Under the pieces are notes generated by a model that worked only from the letters and a program-made list of their open reading frames with translations, did no database searches and was not told the DNA's origin. A DNA stretch of 64,000 nucleotides from Neolewinella aquimaris (lineage in GTDB: Bacteria; Bacteroidota; Bacteroidia; Chitinophagales; Saprospiraceae), in the NCBI RefSeq assembly GCF_014197245.1, contig NZ_JACIFF010000001.1, positions 868,001 through 932,000 of the forward strand, read 5' to 3'. Below, one piece after another: positions 35,083-43,543 of the stretch. Position 1 is the stretch's first letter, and the number at the start of each line of letters is the position of its first letter. The position numbers and the translations under genes are program-made.

Positions 35083-36291
35083 TTACTTAAGTGCCCGCAG
35101 CGCCTCTCCAATCCGCTCCACGGCCTGCCGCAGCTGGTCCTCACTGGCCGCATAGCTGATCCGCAAACAGGTCGGTGCCCCGAAGGCATCGCCGGTAACG
35201 GTCGCCACGTGGGCGGTGAGCAGGAGGTACTCCGCCAGATCGTCGGCGTTGTTAATCTGGGTGTCTCCGGTTGATCTACCGAAAAAGGCACTCACGTCGG
35301 GGAAGATGTAAAAAGCTCCCTGGGGGCGGTTCACCTTCAGGCCCTCGATTTTTTCCAGTCCGTCAATGATCAACTCGCGACGGCGGGCGAAGGCTTCCTT
35401 CATGGCGACCGTAGGTCCGAGGTCGCTGTTGAGCGCGTGGGCACCGGCGTACTGGGCGATGCTGTTTGCGCCGCTCGTGTTTTGTCCCTGCAGCTTGCTG
35501 CAGGCATCGGCCACGTCCTGGGGGGCACCCAGGTAGCCAAGACGCCAGCCGGTCATGGCAAAACCCTTGCTGAATCCGTTGACCGTAATGGTGCGATCCT
35601 TCACCTCGGAAAACGTACCGATGCTGGCGTGCTTTCCGGTGAAGTTGATGTGCTCGTAGATCTCATCGGAAACGACGTAGACATCGGGGTAGTCCGCCAG
35701 CATCCGGGCGATGGCGGCCAGTTCGTCGTGGGTGTAAACCGAGCCGGTCGGATTACAGGGCGAGGAAAAGAGGATAAATTTAGTCCGTTCGTTGATGGCT
35801 TCCGCGATCGCTGCGGGCGTGACTTTGTAGTCGTCCTCGATGCCGGCACCGACGATGACCGCCTTGCCACCGGCAACTTCCACCATGGCGGAGTAGCTCA
35901 CCCAGAAGGGGGCCAGGATGACTGCCTCGTCGCCTTCGTTCAGCAGGGCGAAGCAGACGTTGGCGATGCTCTGCTTGGCGCCGGTGCTTACGACGATCTG
36001 CGACGGCTTGTAGTCCAGGTCGTTCTCCCGCTTGAATTTATCGGAAATGGCCTGCTTGATCTCCGCGGTTCCGGGTACCGGGGTGTACTTGGTCAGACCG
36101 AGGTCGAGCGCCTCCTTAGCGGCCTGCTTGATGTGCTCCGGGGTATCGAAATCGGGCTCTCCCAGGCTCAGGCTGATCACGTCGTGGCCCTGCGCCTTCA
36201 CCTCACGTCCCAACTGGGCCATGCGTAGGGTAGCGGATTCCTCCATAGTGAGGACACGATCGGAAAGGCGGGTAGTAGCAACGGTAGACAT
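35083..36291 (-). CDS. aspC: Class I aminotransferase, aspartate aminotransferase-like
   Basis: A 402-residue PLP enzyme. Recognisable elements are SLSLGEPDFDTPEHIKQAAKEALDLGLTKYTPVPGT, VVSTGAKQSIANVCFALL, and SSPCNPTGSVYTHDEL. YVVSDEIYEHINF carries the PLP-ring aspartate, and the Schiff-base lysine is in VNGFSKGFAMTGWRLGYL. The last third includes LRISYAASEDQL with the substrate-carboxylate arginine. This is the Igamma subgroup (Thermus/Bacillus type) of aspartate aminotransferases, which may also use other amino donors. On its strand TATCTTTA lies 22 bases upstream of the start, a near match to the -7 consensus. Confidence 0.92.
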   Translation of the reverse strand: MSTVATTRLSDRVLTMEESATLRMAQLGREVKAQGHDVISLSLGEPDFDTPEHIKQAAKEALDLGLTKYTPVPGTAEIKQAISDKFKRENDLDYKPSQIVVSTGAKQSIANVCFALLNEGDEAVILAPFWVSYSAMVEVAGGKAVIVGAGIEDDYKVTPAAIAEAINERTKFILFSSPCNPTGSVYTHDELAAIARMLADYPDVYVVSDEIYEHINFTGKHASIGTFSEVKDRTITVNGFSKGFAMTGWRLGYLGAPQDVADACSKLQGQNTSGANSIAQYAGAHALNSDLGPTVAMKEAFARRRELIIDGLEKIEGLKVNRPQGAFYIFPDVSAFFGRSTGDTQINNADDLAEYLLLTAHVATVTGDAFGAPTCLRISYAASEDQLRQAVERIGEALRALK

Positions 36292-36411
36292 GCGGCGATT
36301 CTATTTTATGCGGTAAAGATACGAAGGGGCAAAACTCGGCCACCCCTCCATCCGGGAAGACGCGCGCAATTTTTGTGGAAAGTGGAACGGCTAAAGGAGA
36401 TCAGCGGCAAC

Positions 36412-37713
36412 CTACCCCCTCACCCCCAGCCACTCCGGGAAAAATACCACGACGGCCAGCAGAATCACCTGGATGATCAAAAACGGCACGATCCCCCGGT
36501 ATAGGTGGGCCGTAGTCACCTCCGGTGGTGCCACTCCCTTAAGGTAAAACAGGGCAAAACCGAAGGGCGGCGACAAAAAGCTTGTCTGTAAATTGATGCC
36601 CAGCAGAATGCCCAGCCAGATCAGGTCGGTACCGTACGCAATGAATACCGGCGTGACCACTGGCACTATGATGAATACGATCTCGATAAAGTCGATGAAG
36701 AATCCGGCCACGAACACCACCAGCATCACCAGTGCAAGAAATTGGTATTCAGGCAAATCGCTGCGTTCGATCAGGCTCACCAGGAAACGATCTCCCCCCA
36801 ATTCGCGGAACACAAGGGAAAAGGTGGTAGCCCCCAGCAGGATCATGAACACCATACTCGTCAGGTGAGTGGTATCCCGGCAGACGAGTTTGGTCACTTG
36901 CCAAGTCAGCCGACCCTGGGTCGCCGTTAACAGCACTGCACCCGCGGCCCCGACCCCCGCCGCTTCCGTCGGAGACGCAATGCCGGCCAGAATACTCCCG
37001 AGCACGGCAACGATCAGCAGCAACGGTAGAAACAAACTCTGTAACGCGCTGATCCACAGCTCACGACCCCACTTCACCGCAGCATTTTCGGGAAGGGGAA
37101 ACGTCCGGGGCTTCATCCAACCGAGAACCAGGATATAGACGATGTATGCACCCACCAGCAACATACTCGGATACAGCGCGGCGCGAAACAAACTACCCAC
37201 GCTCACCTGCAGCACACTGCCCAACAGCACCAGTACCACAGAAGGTGGAATGATTTGCCCCAGTGTACCCGAAGCGGCGATCACACCGGTGGAAACCGTC
37301 GGTGGGTACCCCTGCCGCAACATCGGTGGCAGGCTGATCAGACCCATCGTGATGACCGTAGCCCCGACAATGCCGGTGGAAGCCGCCAGCAGCGCCCCCA
37401 CGATGATGACCGATACGGCCATGCCGCCACGCACCCCCCCGAATAGGCTGGCCATGCTCTTCAGCATTCGCTCCGCTAGTCCGCTTTTTTCCAGCATGAT
37501 GCCCATGAAGACGAACAGGGGTACGGCCAGCAGGACGGAGTTTTCCATCACCCCCATCACCCGGTTGGGCAGCAGGGTAAGCACGGCAGCATCGAGAAAG
37601 CAGAAGGCGTAGATCAGGCTGAGGCCGCCCAGCGTGAAGGCCACGGGGTAACCGTAAAGCACCAACAAAAAGATGCTCACGAAGAGGATCAGGGCGAGCA
37701 CGGCCAGACTCAT
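36412..37713 (-). CDS. dctM: TRAP transporter large permease (DctM)
   Basis: A 433-residue integral membrane protein with about twelve hydrophobic helices, the Na+-coupled transport subunit of a TRAP transporter. Typical stretches are VPLFVFMGIMLEKSGLAERML, ASTGIVGATVITMGLISLPPML, GVIAASGTLGQIIPPSVVLVLLG and FLSPPFGFALFYLKGVAPPEV. The start ATG 37713 overlaps the stop of dctQ in an ATGA junction. A much longer frame upstream is open on this strand but would cover dctQ and is rejected. No DctP solute-binding protein gene is present on either side, so the substrate is unknown. Confidence 0.92.
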   Translation of the reverse strand: MSLAVLALILFVSIFLLVLYGYPVAFTLGGLSLIYAFCFLDAAVLTLLPNRVMGVMENSVLLAVPLFVFMGIMLEKSGLAERMLKSMASLFGGVRGGMAVSVIIVGALLAASTGIVGATVITMGLISLPPMLRQGYPPTVSTGVIAASGTLGQIIPPSVVLVLLGSVLQVSVGSLFRAALYPSMLLVGAYIVYILVLGWMKPRTFPLPENAAVKWGRELWISALQSLFLPLLLIVAVLGSILAGIASPTEAAGVGAAGAVLLTATQGRLTWQVTKLVCRDTTHLTSMVFMILLGATTFSLVFRELGGDRFLVSLIERSDLPEYQFLALVMLVVFVAGFFIDFIEIVFIIVPVVTPVFIAYGTDLIWLGILLGINLQTSFLSPPFGFALFYLKGVAPPEVTTAHLYRGIVPFLIIQVILLAVVVFFPEWLGVRG

Positions 37714-38207
37714 ATTTCCTGAGAATTTCGTACCGCATGCCATCCCGTAGCGATGCCCTGTAGAATGAGCAGTGCGGCGGCAAATGGGACTACGGCCTTG
37801 ATGGGAAAAAAGTAGGGGATGCCGTTGGGGTTTGGACTTCCTTCTCCCGATATCCAGGCTTCGGCGGCGTAGTGCCAGCTGGTGTAGAGTAACACCGCCG
37901 CCCAGGGAAGCAAAAAGATCAGGGTGCCCACGACGTTTACCAGGGCCTTGTCGCGCGGCCGGAAGGATTCGTAAAACAAGTCTACCCGCACGTGGCGGTC
38001 CTGCTGCAGGGCATACGGTATCCCGAGCAGGAAGATTAGGGCAAACAGGTGCCACTCGAGTTCGATCACCCAGGCGGAGGTAAGGGAAAAGAACCAACGC
38101 AGGAGTACATCGGTCACCACCACCACGATGAGTGCCAGGTTCAGCAGACCGGCGGCGCGCCCGATCCAACTCACGGTTCGTTCGATCTGTCGGATCAGGC
38201 GGTTCAC
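37710..38207 (-). CDS. dctQ: TRAP transporter small permease (DctQ)
   Basis: A 165-residue membrane protein with four helices; conserved DctQ features are VTDVLLRWFFSLTSAWVIELEWHLFALIFLLGIPYALQQDRHVRVDLFYE. It pairs with DctM in the membrane. The start overlaps the end of mnmH by four bases and the end overlaps dctM by four bases, so the three genes form one tightly coupled unit. The order mnmH-dctQ-dctM without dctP is unusual. Confidence 0.92.
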   Translation of the reverse strand: MNRLIRQIERTVSWIGRAAGLLNLALIVVVVTDVLLRWFFSLTSAWVIELEWHLFALIFLLGIPYALQQDRHVRVDLFYESFRPRDKALVNVVGTLIFLLPWAAVLLYTSWHYAAEAWISGEGSPNPNGIPYFFPIKAVVPFAAALLILQGIATGWHAVRNSQEI

Positions 38208-39220
38208 GGCAGGGCAAGTAATTGACGTGCGATGGATTCCGCACCGGGGTGTTCGGCTTCCAGACGCTGGAGGTTGGTGGCTCCCTTTTTTTCCCCGTAG
38301 TGGGCGTAGGCTTTGTCGTAGTAGACCAGGGCGATCCGGCAGGCCGCCGCAAAGTCACCCCGGTCGAGGGCGTCGAGGGCTACCTGCAGGTGTTGTCCGC
38401 CCAGTTTTTTGCGCAAGCGGGAGAAGGCCGCGGCCAGTTCTTCTTTTGGGTAGGGGGCGTAATCGTCGACGAGGTTCGCCACCCGCCACTCCCGGGGCTG
38501 CACGATCACCACCGAGGGCGCGGCGATCAACCGGTCGTAAAAAGCGTCTGGCTGACAGACGGTACCGATCATGCGGCTTTCGTCCTCCAGCCACACGAGG
38601 CGACCCGGCGGTATGGCCCGCAGGGCGGCAAAGAGGTTGTTCTCGAAGGTTTCGGAGGTGGGTTGGGGGTCCTCGCCCAGGGCACCGAACGACGATCCCT
38701 TGTGCCGGGCCAGTCCTTCTAAGTCCACAATATCGGCGCCCATTTCTTGCAGGGCGTGCAGGATGGCCGTCTTTCCCGTACCGGTAGGCCCGCTGATTAC
38801 GCGCAGTTGGTGGAGGTCCTGCTTCAGCCATTCATGTACGTACGCCCGGCTTGCTTTGTAGCCACCGGTAAGCTGGGCGACCTGGAAATTAGCCTGCTCC
38901 AGCAGCCAAGCCACGCTGGCACTTCGCTGTCCTCCCCGCCAGCACTGTACCACTACCCTGCCCCCGGGGGCGTGGCGGCGGGCACTTTCAACCAGGTTAC
39001 GCATTTTTCCGCCGACGATCTCGAGTCCGCGCAGAAGGGCCTCGTCGGGACTGTGTTGTTTGTACAGCGTTCCCACCTCGGCGCGTTCGTCGTTATCGAA
39101 GAGGGGGAGATTTACGGCACCGGGCAGGTGTCCGTGGGCATATTCCCCGGGACTACGGACGTCCAGCAGCACGGCGTGGCCTTCGGCAGCGAAGTATTCC
39201 TGGGGAGTGAGTTTGCGCAT
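38204..39220 (-). CDS. mnmH: tRNA 2-selenouridine synthase (MnmH/SelU)
   Basis: A 338-residue enzyme that converts 2-thiouridine at the wobble position of certain tRNAs to 2-selenouridine using selenophosphate. The N-terminal rhodanese domain (residues 1-125) carries the catalytic C93 in VVQCWRGGQRS. The C-terminal half has a P-loop GPTGTGKT at 144-151 and the segment VDLEGLARHKGSSFG. ATG 39220 gives MRKLTPQEYF, the usual beginning; the frame is open further to 39289 without conserved residues. TACTTTGG lies just upstream on this strand. It leads an operon with two TRAP permease genes. No selD is in the window. Confidence 0.92.
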   Translation of the reverse strand: MRKLTPQEYFAAEGHAVLLDVRSPGEYAHGHLPGAVNLPLFDNDERAEVGTLYKQHSPDEALLRGLEIVGGKMRNLVESARRHAPGGRVVVQCWRGGQRSASVAWLLEQANFQVAQLTGGYKASRAYVHEWLKQDLHQLRVISGPTGTGKTAILHALQEMGADIVDLEGLARHKGSSFGALGEDPQPTSETFENNLFAALRAIPPGRLVWLEDESRMIGTVCQPDAFYDRLIAAPSVVIVQPREWRVANLVDDYAPYPKEELAAAFSRLRKKLGGQHLQVALDALDRGDFAAACRIALVYYDKAYAHYGEKKGATNLQRLEAEHPGAESIARQLLALP

Positions 39221-39324
39221 AACTCCGCCAAAGTAGCACTTGCGGGCGTAGCGTGGAAGTTCGGGGCGGGCGCGCGGGAGCATTCGCATTCCCTCCGACT
39301 AGCCAACATGAAGGGCGGTGCAGT

Positions 39325-39332
39325 TACCTTTG
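39325..39332 (+). promoter_or_regulatory. Bacteroidota -7 element giving a near-leaderless transcript
   Basis: TACCTTTG ends five bases before ATG 39338 of the RimK-like gene, so transcription would begin at or next to the start codon. Confidence 0.6.
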
Positions 39333-39337
39333 CCGCC

Positions 39338-40210
39338 ATGCAAATAGGCATTTTTTCCCGTGGTCCATCCCTCTACAGCACCCGTCGACTCGTGGAAGCT
39401 GCCGAGCTGCTCGGTCACGAAGCGGAGGTGATCGATCACGCCGTGTGCAGCCCATCGTTGCACGGTAGCCGCAGCTCCATTTTGTACAACGGGAGTCCGT
39501 TGGACCTGCCGGAGGTTGTGATCCCGCGTATCGGCGCGAACGTGACGACCCGGGGGGTGTCGATCATTCGCCAGCTCGACGCACTGGGAGTGCCGCACAT
39601 CCTTTCGGCGGAGGCCCTGCTTCTGGCCCGCGATAAAATGAGTTGCCTGCAGTGTGTGGCGGCGGCGGGAATCGACGTACCCCACACCGTACTCTGTTTT
39701 TCGGCCTACGAAGCCAAGCGGGCCGCCCGGCGGATGGGTCCCTTCCCGATCGTGGTCAAACTACTGGAAAGCACCCACGGAGTCGGGGTCGGGTTGGCGC
39801 ACAATATGTTTCAGTTGGAGCGACTGGTGGAAGGCTTTTTGCAACTGCAGGACCGCATCCTGCTGCAGGAGTATATCCGGGAGAGCAACGGAGCTGATTT
39901 TCGGGCCTTCGTGGTCGGTGATGAGATCGTAGCAACCATGGAGCGGCGGGCGGCACCGGGCGAATTTCGGGCGAACATCCACCGGGGGGCAACGGCAACG
40001 GCCATCGTGCTGAGTGATAACGAGCGGGAGATTGTAATGAAAACCGTCCGGGCCGTCGGAGTGGAGGTGGCCGGGGTCGACCTGATTCCCAGCCGACGCG
40101 GTGCCCTGGTGATGGAAGTAAACGCGAGCCCCGGACTGGAGGGCATCGAGGGGGCCACTAAAGTAGACATAGCCGGCGCCATCGTTCGGTACGCAATTAG
40201 CAAGGTATGA
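39338..40210 (+). CDS. rimK: RimK-family ATP-grasp alpha-L-glutamate ligase
   Basis: A 290-residue ATP-grasp enzyme. The N-terminal domain begins MQIGIFSRGPSLYSTRRLVEAAELLGHEAEVID and contains the RIGANVTTRG motif. The ATP-grasp core reads FPIVVKLLESTHGVGVGL and ILLQEYIRESNGADFRAFVVG. It ends with the metal-binding VMEVNASPGLEGIEG. In E. coli RimK adds glutamates to ribosomal protein S6; substrate here is inferred only. The start is fixed by the promoter element five bases upstream; a longer frame reaching 38747 lies over mnmH and is rejected. The TGA overlaps the next ATG by four bases. Confidence 0.9.
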   Translation: MQIGIFSRGPSLYSTRRLVEAAELLGHEAEVIDHAVCSPSLHGSRSSILYNGSPLDLPEVVIPRIGANVTTRGVSIIRQLDALGVPHILSAEALLLARDKMSCLQCVAAAGIDVPHTVLCFSAYEAKRAARRMGPFPIVVKLLESTHGVGVGLAHNMFQLERLVEGFLQLQDRILLQEYIRESNGADFRAFVVGDEIVATMERRAAPGEFRANIHRGATATAIVLSDNEREIVMKTVRAVGVEVAGVDLIPSRRGALVMEVNASPGLEGIEGATKVDIAGAIVRYAISKV

Positions 40211-41166
40211 ATGAGATTTCCCCCCTGGTCGTAGCCAACGGTGAGTTTTATCCCGGACAATCGGGCACCGTGGAACTCGTGGCCGGCCAGCTCCCGAGTG
40301 GCAACCCGGTCTCCATCCGGGCCCACGTTTTCCGAAGCTATAAACCCGGTCCGACCATCCTCTTCATCGGAGGGGTGCACGGAGATGAGATCAACGGGGT
40401 GGAAATTCTACGGCTAGGACTGCGCAAGAATGTTTTTGCCAACATCACCGCCGGAACGGTGGTCGTGGTGCCGCTGCTGAATGTCTACGGATTCAACAAC
40501 TTCAGCCGGGACGTGCCGGACGGTAAGGACGTCAACCGCAGCTTCCCCGGCAACGCCACCGGATCGCTGGCCAGTCGCATCGCCCACGGCCTGAGCAAGA
40601 ATTTGCTGGCCCACTGCGACCTGGCGGTGGATTTTCACACCGGGGGACGGGGCGTCTTCAACTACCCGCAGATCCGCTACTCTCCCGATGATGAGGAGGC
40701 GCTGCAGGCGGCACTTCAGTTTAATCCACCCGTGCTGCTTTCCTCGAAGGCCCCCATTAAATCACTGCGGCGTTCGGCCCAGAAATCACTTGGACTTAGT
40801 GTACTCACTTACGAGGGTGGGGAGAATCTACGCTACGACGGCCACAGCATCCACGAGGGAATCGCGGGGATCCGCCGTTTGCTGAGCGCGCGCGGCATGC
40901 TGAACCTGCTGCACGAGGAGCCCGAACGGGAACCGGTGCAGGTATCCGCCAGCAGCTGGGTGCGTGCCGGAAGGGCGGGGCTCTTTCAGTGGACCAAACG
41001 CAGCGGCTACCCGGTGCGCAAGGGGGAGCCCATCGGCATCATCCACGATCCCCACGGCGTACGGCCCAATAAACGCATCCTGTCGCCGCGCAACGGCTTC
41101 ATCATCGGGCACAACAATGCCGCGGTGGTCAGTCAGGGAGACGCGCTATTCCACATTGGCTACTAG
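40207..41166 (+). CDS. Succinylglutamate desuccinylase/aspartoacylase family protein
   Basis: A 319-residue zinc carboxypeptidase-like hydrolase (PF04952 group). Zinc and substrate motifs are FIGGVHGDEINGVE (His and Glu ligands), DGKDVNRSFPG, and CDLAVDFHTGG (third ligand). After the catalytic domain a small C-terminal beta domain follows (RKGEPIGIIHDPHGVRPN to VSQGDALFHIGY). It is translationally coupled to rimK (ATGA overlap). RimK-AstE-like pairs are widespread in bacteria, and a reasonable inference is that the hydrolase removes or trims what RimK adds, but this is not shown. Confidence 0.88.
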   Translation: MNEISPLVVANGEFYPGQSGTVELVAGQLPSGNPVSIRAHVFRSYKPGPTILFIGGVHGDEINGVEILRLGLRKNVFANITAGTVVVVPLLNVYGFNNFSRDVPDGKDVNRSFPGNATGSLASRIAHGLSKNLLAHCDLAVDFHTGGRGVFNYPQIRYSPDDEEALQAALQFNPPVLLSSKAPIKSLRRSAQKSLGLSVLTYEGGENLRYDGHSIHEGIAGIRRLLSARGMLNLLHEEPEREPVQVSASSWVRAGRAGLFQWTKRSGYPVRKGEPIGIIHDPHGVRPNKRILSPRNGFIIGHNNAAVVSQGDALFHIGY

Positions 41167-41224
41167 GCATTCCGTACTTTCACCCGATCCCCTGCGTTGG
41201 GGGTCAGAACAATCCTTAGGGATC

Positions 41225-42143
41225 ATGTCGGTATCGGTCCAAAATCTTACCAAGGCTTACGGCGACCAGCTCGCGCTCGACGGCATCAGCTTCACGGCCG
41301 CCGCGGGGGAGGTGCTGGGTTTCCTGGGACCCAACGGTGCCGGCAAGACCACCACCATGAAGATCCTGACCTGTTACCTCAGTCAGACCGCGGGCACGGC
41401 GGAGGTCTGCGGCCACGATGTGGCAACGGATAGTCTGGCGGTGCGCAGGCTGGTAGGTTACTTACCCGAGCACAACCCCCCTGTACCGGGACATGTACGT
41501 GCGGGAGTACCTGCAATTTGCCGCCTCGGCGAACGGCATACGGAAACCCCGCGTACGCATTGCCGAACTCATCGAGCGGACGGGGCTCGGCCGCGAAGCG
41601 CATAAGGTGATCGGCGAGCTATCGAAGGGCTACCGTCAACGGGTCGGGCTGGCGCAGGCCCTGCTGCACGATCCACCGGTGCTGATCCTCGATGAGCCCA
41701 CCAGTGGCCTCGATCCCAACCAACTCGCCGAGATCAGGCAACTCATCCAGGCCCTCGGGCGCGAAAAGACCGTCATCTTCAGTACCCACATCATGCAGGA
41801 GGTGCAGGCCATCTGCGACCGGGTCGTGATCGTAGACCGGGGCAAGTTGGTCGCCGATGACCCCATCGACCGGCTGCAGCGCCGACTGACTGGAGACAGT
41901 TCCCTGCTCGTTCAGTTCGACCGGGTGGTGGACGAGAGAAAACTGGCCGCGATCGTCGGGGTTGCGGGGGTCACCCGCGGCAAGTCACCCCACAGCTACC
42001 GGCTTTTACTGCGGGCAGAAGCCGATCCACGCGCCGAGGTCTTTCGCTTTGCGGTGGCCAATGACTTGGTACTTCTGGGCCTTACCCGCGAAGAACTAAG
42101 CGTAGAGGAAGTGTTCCGGGCACTCACCACCGCTGCGCCTTAA
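41225..42143 (+). pseudogene. gldA: gldA, gliding-motility ABC transporter ATP-binding protein, with one-base frameshift
   Basis: The product would be a 305-residue GldA, the ATPase of the Gld ABC transporter. The first part, from ATG 41225, has Walker A GFLGPNGAGKTTTMKIL and ends normally at VRRLVGYLPEHNP. At 41476-41481 there is a run of six C; five would continue in frame as NPLYRDMYVREYLQFAASANG. With six, translation runs into unrelated sequence and stops near 41605. The second part, in the next frame, holds the signature ELSKGYRQRVGLAQALL, Walker B VLILDEPTSGLDP and the H-loop IFSTHIMQEV. No other damage is seen, so this may be a sequencing or assembly error in a homopolymer, a recent mutation, or translational slippage. 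Confidence 0.85.
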
Positions 42144-42148
42144 CTTTG
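42141..42148 (+). promoter_or_regulatory. Bacteroidota -7 element overlapping the gldA stop codon
   Basis: TAACTTTG matches TAnnTTTG; its TAA is the gldA stop. ATG 42156 follows after seven bases. Confidence 0.5.
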
Positions 42149-42155
42149 CCGGGTG

Positions 42156-42803
42156 ATGAAATGGATCCTCTTCTTATTCCCCCTCTGGCTCGGTGCGCAG
42201 CAATCTCGCGTGTTTGACGCAGATTTTCGCTTCAGTGAAGGCATCTACCTCAGCCAGGACGCCTTGCTGGCCAATACGCCCGACGTTTCCTGGAGCCAGA
42301 TCACCGGTGAGATGGTGCAATTGGCGGAAGACTACCGCCTACAGGTCGCTGGATTCGGATATAAGGACCGGTCGTACCGGACTCCCTACGCCATCAGCCT
42401 GGACGGGCAACCTTATCTGTTCATCCGTGCCGACGAGGAAAGGGGGTTTCACGAATTCGCCGGTCTACGCGAACGCGGAACGTACAGCACACTGCGGTAC
42501 GATACCCTGGTGCACACCCGGCAGCTGATGCGAGCCTACAATCCCGCCACCGGATTTCCCTTCCGGGAAGGATGGGTGGAGCGAGATCGCACCCGGAGCC
42601 TGTCCCGCATTTTCGAATTGACGAGCGGGCGCCGACTTCCGCTCGACCTACCTACCGTGATGCGGTTGGTTGCTTCGGAGAGTGACCTGGTAGCGGCACT
42701 GGAACGTACCGGACCCGAAGAACAGGATAAATTAATCCGCGCGCTGCGGATATACAACGAGCGTCATCCGTTGCTTCTTCCCCGCCCCCAAGCCAACCGA
42801 TAG
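42156..42803 (+). CDS. Exported protein of unknown function between gldA and gldF
   Basis: A 215-residue protein with a short signal peptide (MKWILFLFPLWLGAQQ, cleavage about residue 15). The mature part is mixed alpha/beta without a motif I can name; it includes RSYRTPYAISLDGQPYLFIRADEERGFHEFAGL and ends in basic residues. It may start at GTG 42153 or ATG 42156. Its stop is directly followed by the ATG of gldF. Position inside the gldA-gldF cluster suggests a link to gliding or secretion, but nothing in the sequence proves it. Confidence 0.8.
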   Translation: MKWILFLFPLWLGAQQSRVFDADFRFSEGIYLSQDALLANTPDVSWSQITGEMVQLAEDYRLQVAGFGYKDRSYRTPYAISLDGQPYLFIRADEERGFHEFAGLRERGTYSTLRYDTLVHTRQLMRAYNPATGFPFREGWVERDRTRSLSRIFELTSGRRLPLDLPTVMRLVASESDLVAALERTGPEEQDKLIRALRIYNERHPLLLPRPQANR

Positions 42804-43535
42804 ATGTTTGCCATATTTCAAAAGGAAATCAACGCCTTTTTCGCCAGCCTGATCGGGTACGTCGTCATTGCGGTCTTCCTGATCGTGATGGGCTTGTTTC
42901 TCTTCGTATTCCCCGATACCAGTCTGCTAAATTACGGCTACGCAACCCTGGGCCCGTTCTTTACCCTGGCGCCGAACGTCTTGCTCTTCATCATTCCCGC
43001 GATCAGCATGCGCGCCTTTGCGGAAGAGCGGCAGACCGGTGCCATCGAATTACTGGTGACCCGTCCACTCCGCGACATCGAGATCGTACTCGGCAAGTTT
43101 CTGGCCTGCCTGGCCCTGGTGGTGATCGCCCTGCTCCCTACTTTGCTCTACTACTATACCGTATATCAGCTCGGCGAACCAGTAGGAAATATTGATGCGG
43201 GTGGCACGATGGGCAGTTACCTCGGACTGCTGTTCCTGAGTATGGCCTTCGTTGCGATCGGCCTCTTTGCCAGTTCGCTCACCACCAACCAGATCGTCAG
43301 TTTCCTGTTGGCCCTGGCCCTGACCTTCTGGGTGTACTTCGGCTTCGATTACCTCGCTTCGCTGCCGGTCTTTTACGGAAACGGGGATGCTTTCATCAGC
43401 GGGTTGGGCATGCAGGAACACTTCCAGAGCCTCGGCCGCGGCCTGATCGACAGCCGGGATGTCGTTTACTTCCTTAGTCTGACGGCCTTTTTCGTGCTGT
43501 TGACGGTCCTTAGTTTGGAGCGGAGAAAGTGGTAA
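42804..43535 (+). CDS. gldF: Gliding motility-associated ABC transporter permease GldF
   Basis: A 243-residue ABC-2 type membrane permease with six helices. The start (MFAIFQKEINAFFASLIGYVVIAVFLIVMGLFLFVFP), the middle RAFAEERQTGAIELLVTRPLRDIEIVLGKFLA, and the C-terminal GLIDSRDVVYFLSLTAFFVLLTVLSLERRKW match GldF. GldA, GldF and GldG together form an ABC transporter needed for gliding in Flavobacterium; its substrate is unknown. Here gldA lies upstream with one gene between, and gldG does not follow. A repeat array starts directly after the stop. Confidence 0.92.
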   Translation: MFAIFQKEINAFFASLIGYVVIAVFLIVMGLFLFVFPDTSLLNYGYATLGPFFTLAPNVLLFIIPAISMRAFAEERQTGAIELLVTRPLRDIEIVLGKFLACLALVVIALLPTLLYYYTVYQLGEPVGNIDAGGTMGSYLGLLFLSMAFVAIGLFASSLTTNQIVSFLLALALTFWVYFGFDYLASLPVFYGNGDAFISGLGMQEHFQSLGRGLIDSRDVVYFLSLTAFFVLLTVLSLERRKW

Positions 43536-43543
43536 TTATCCTA

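Noticed and set aside
36412..38358. A 648-codon frame as a single long TRAP protein
   Set aside because: The first 215 codons are the opposite-frame shadow of dctQ and the end of mnmH; the conserved DctM sequence begins at ATG 37713.
38747..39337. N-terminal extension of the RimK-like protein
   Set aside because: It covers mnmH on the other strand, has no homology, and a promoter element lies directly before ATG 39338.
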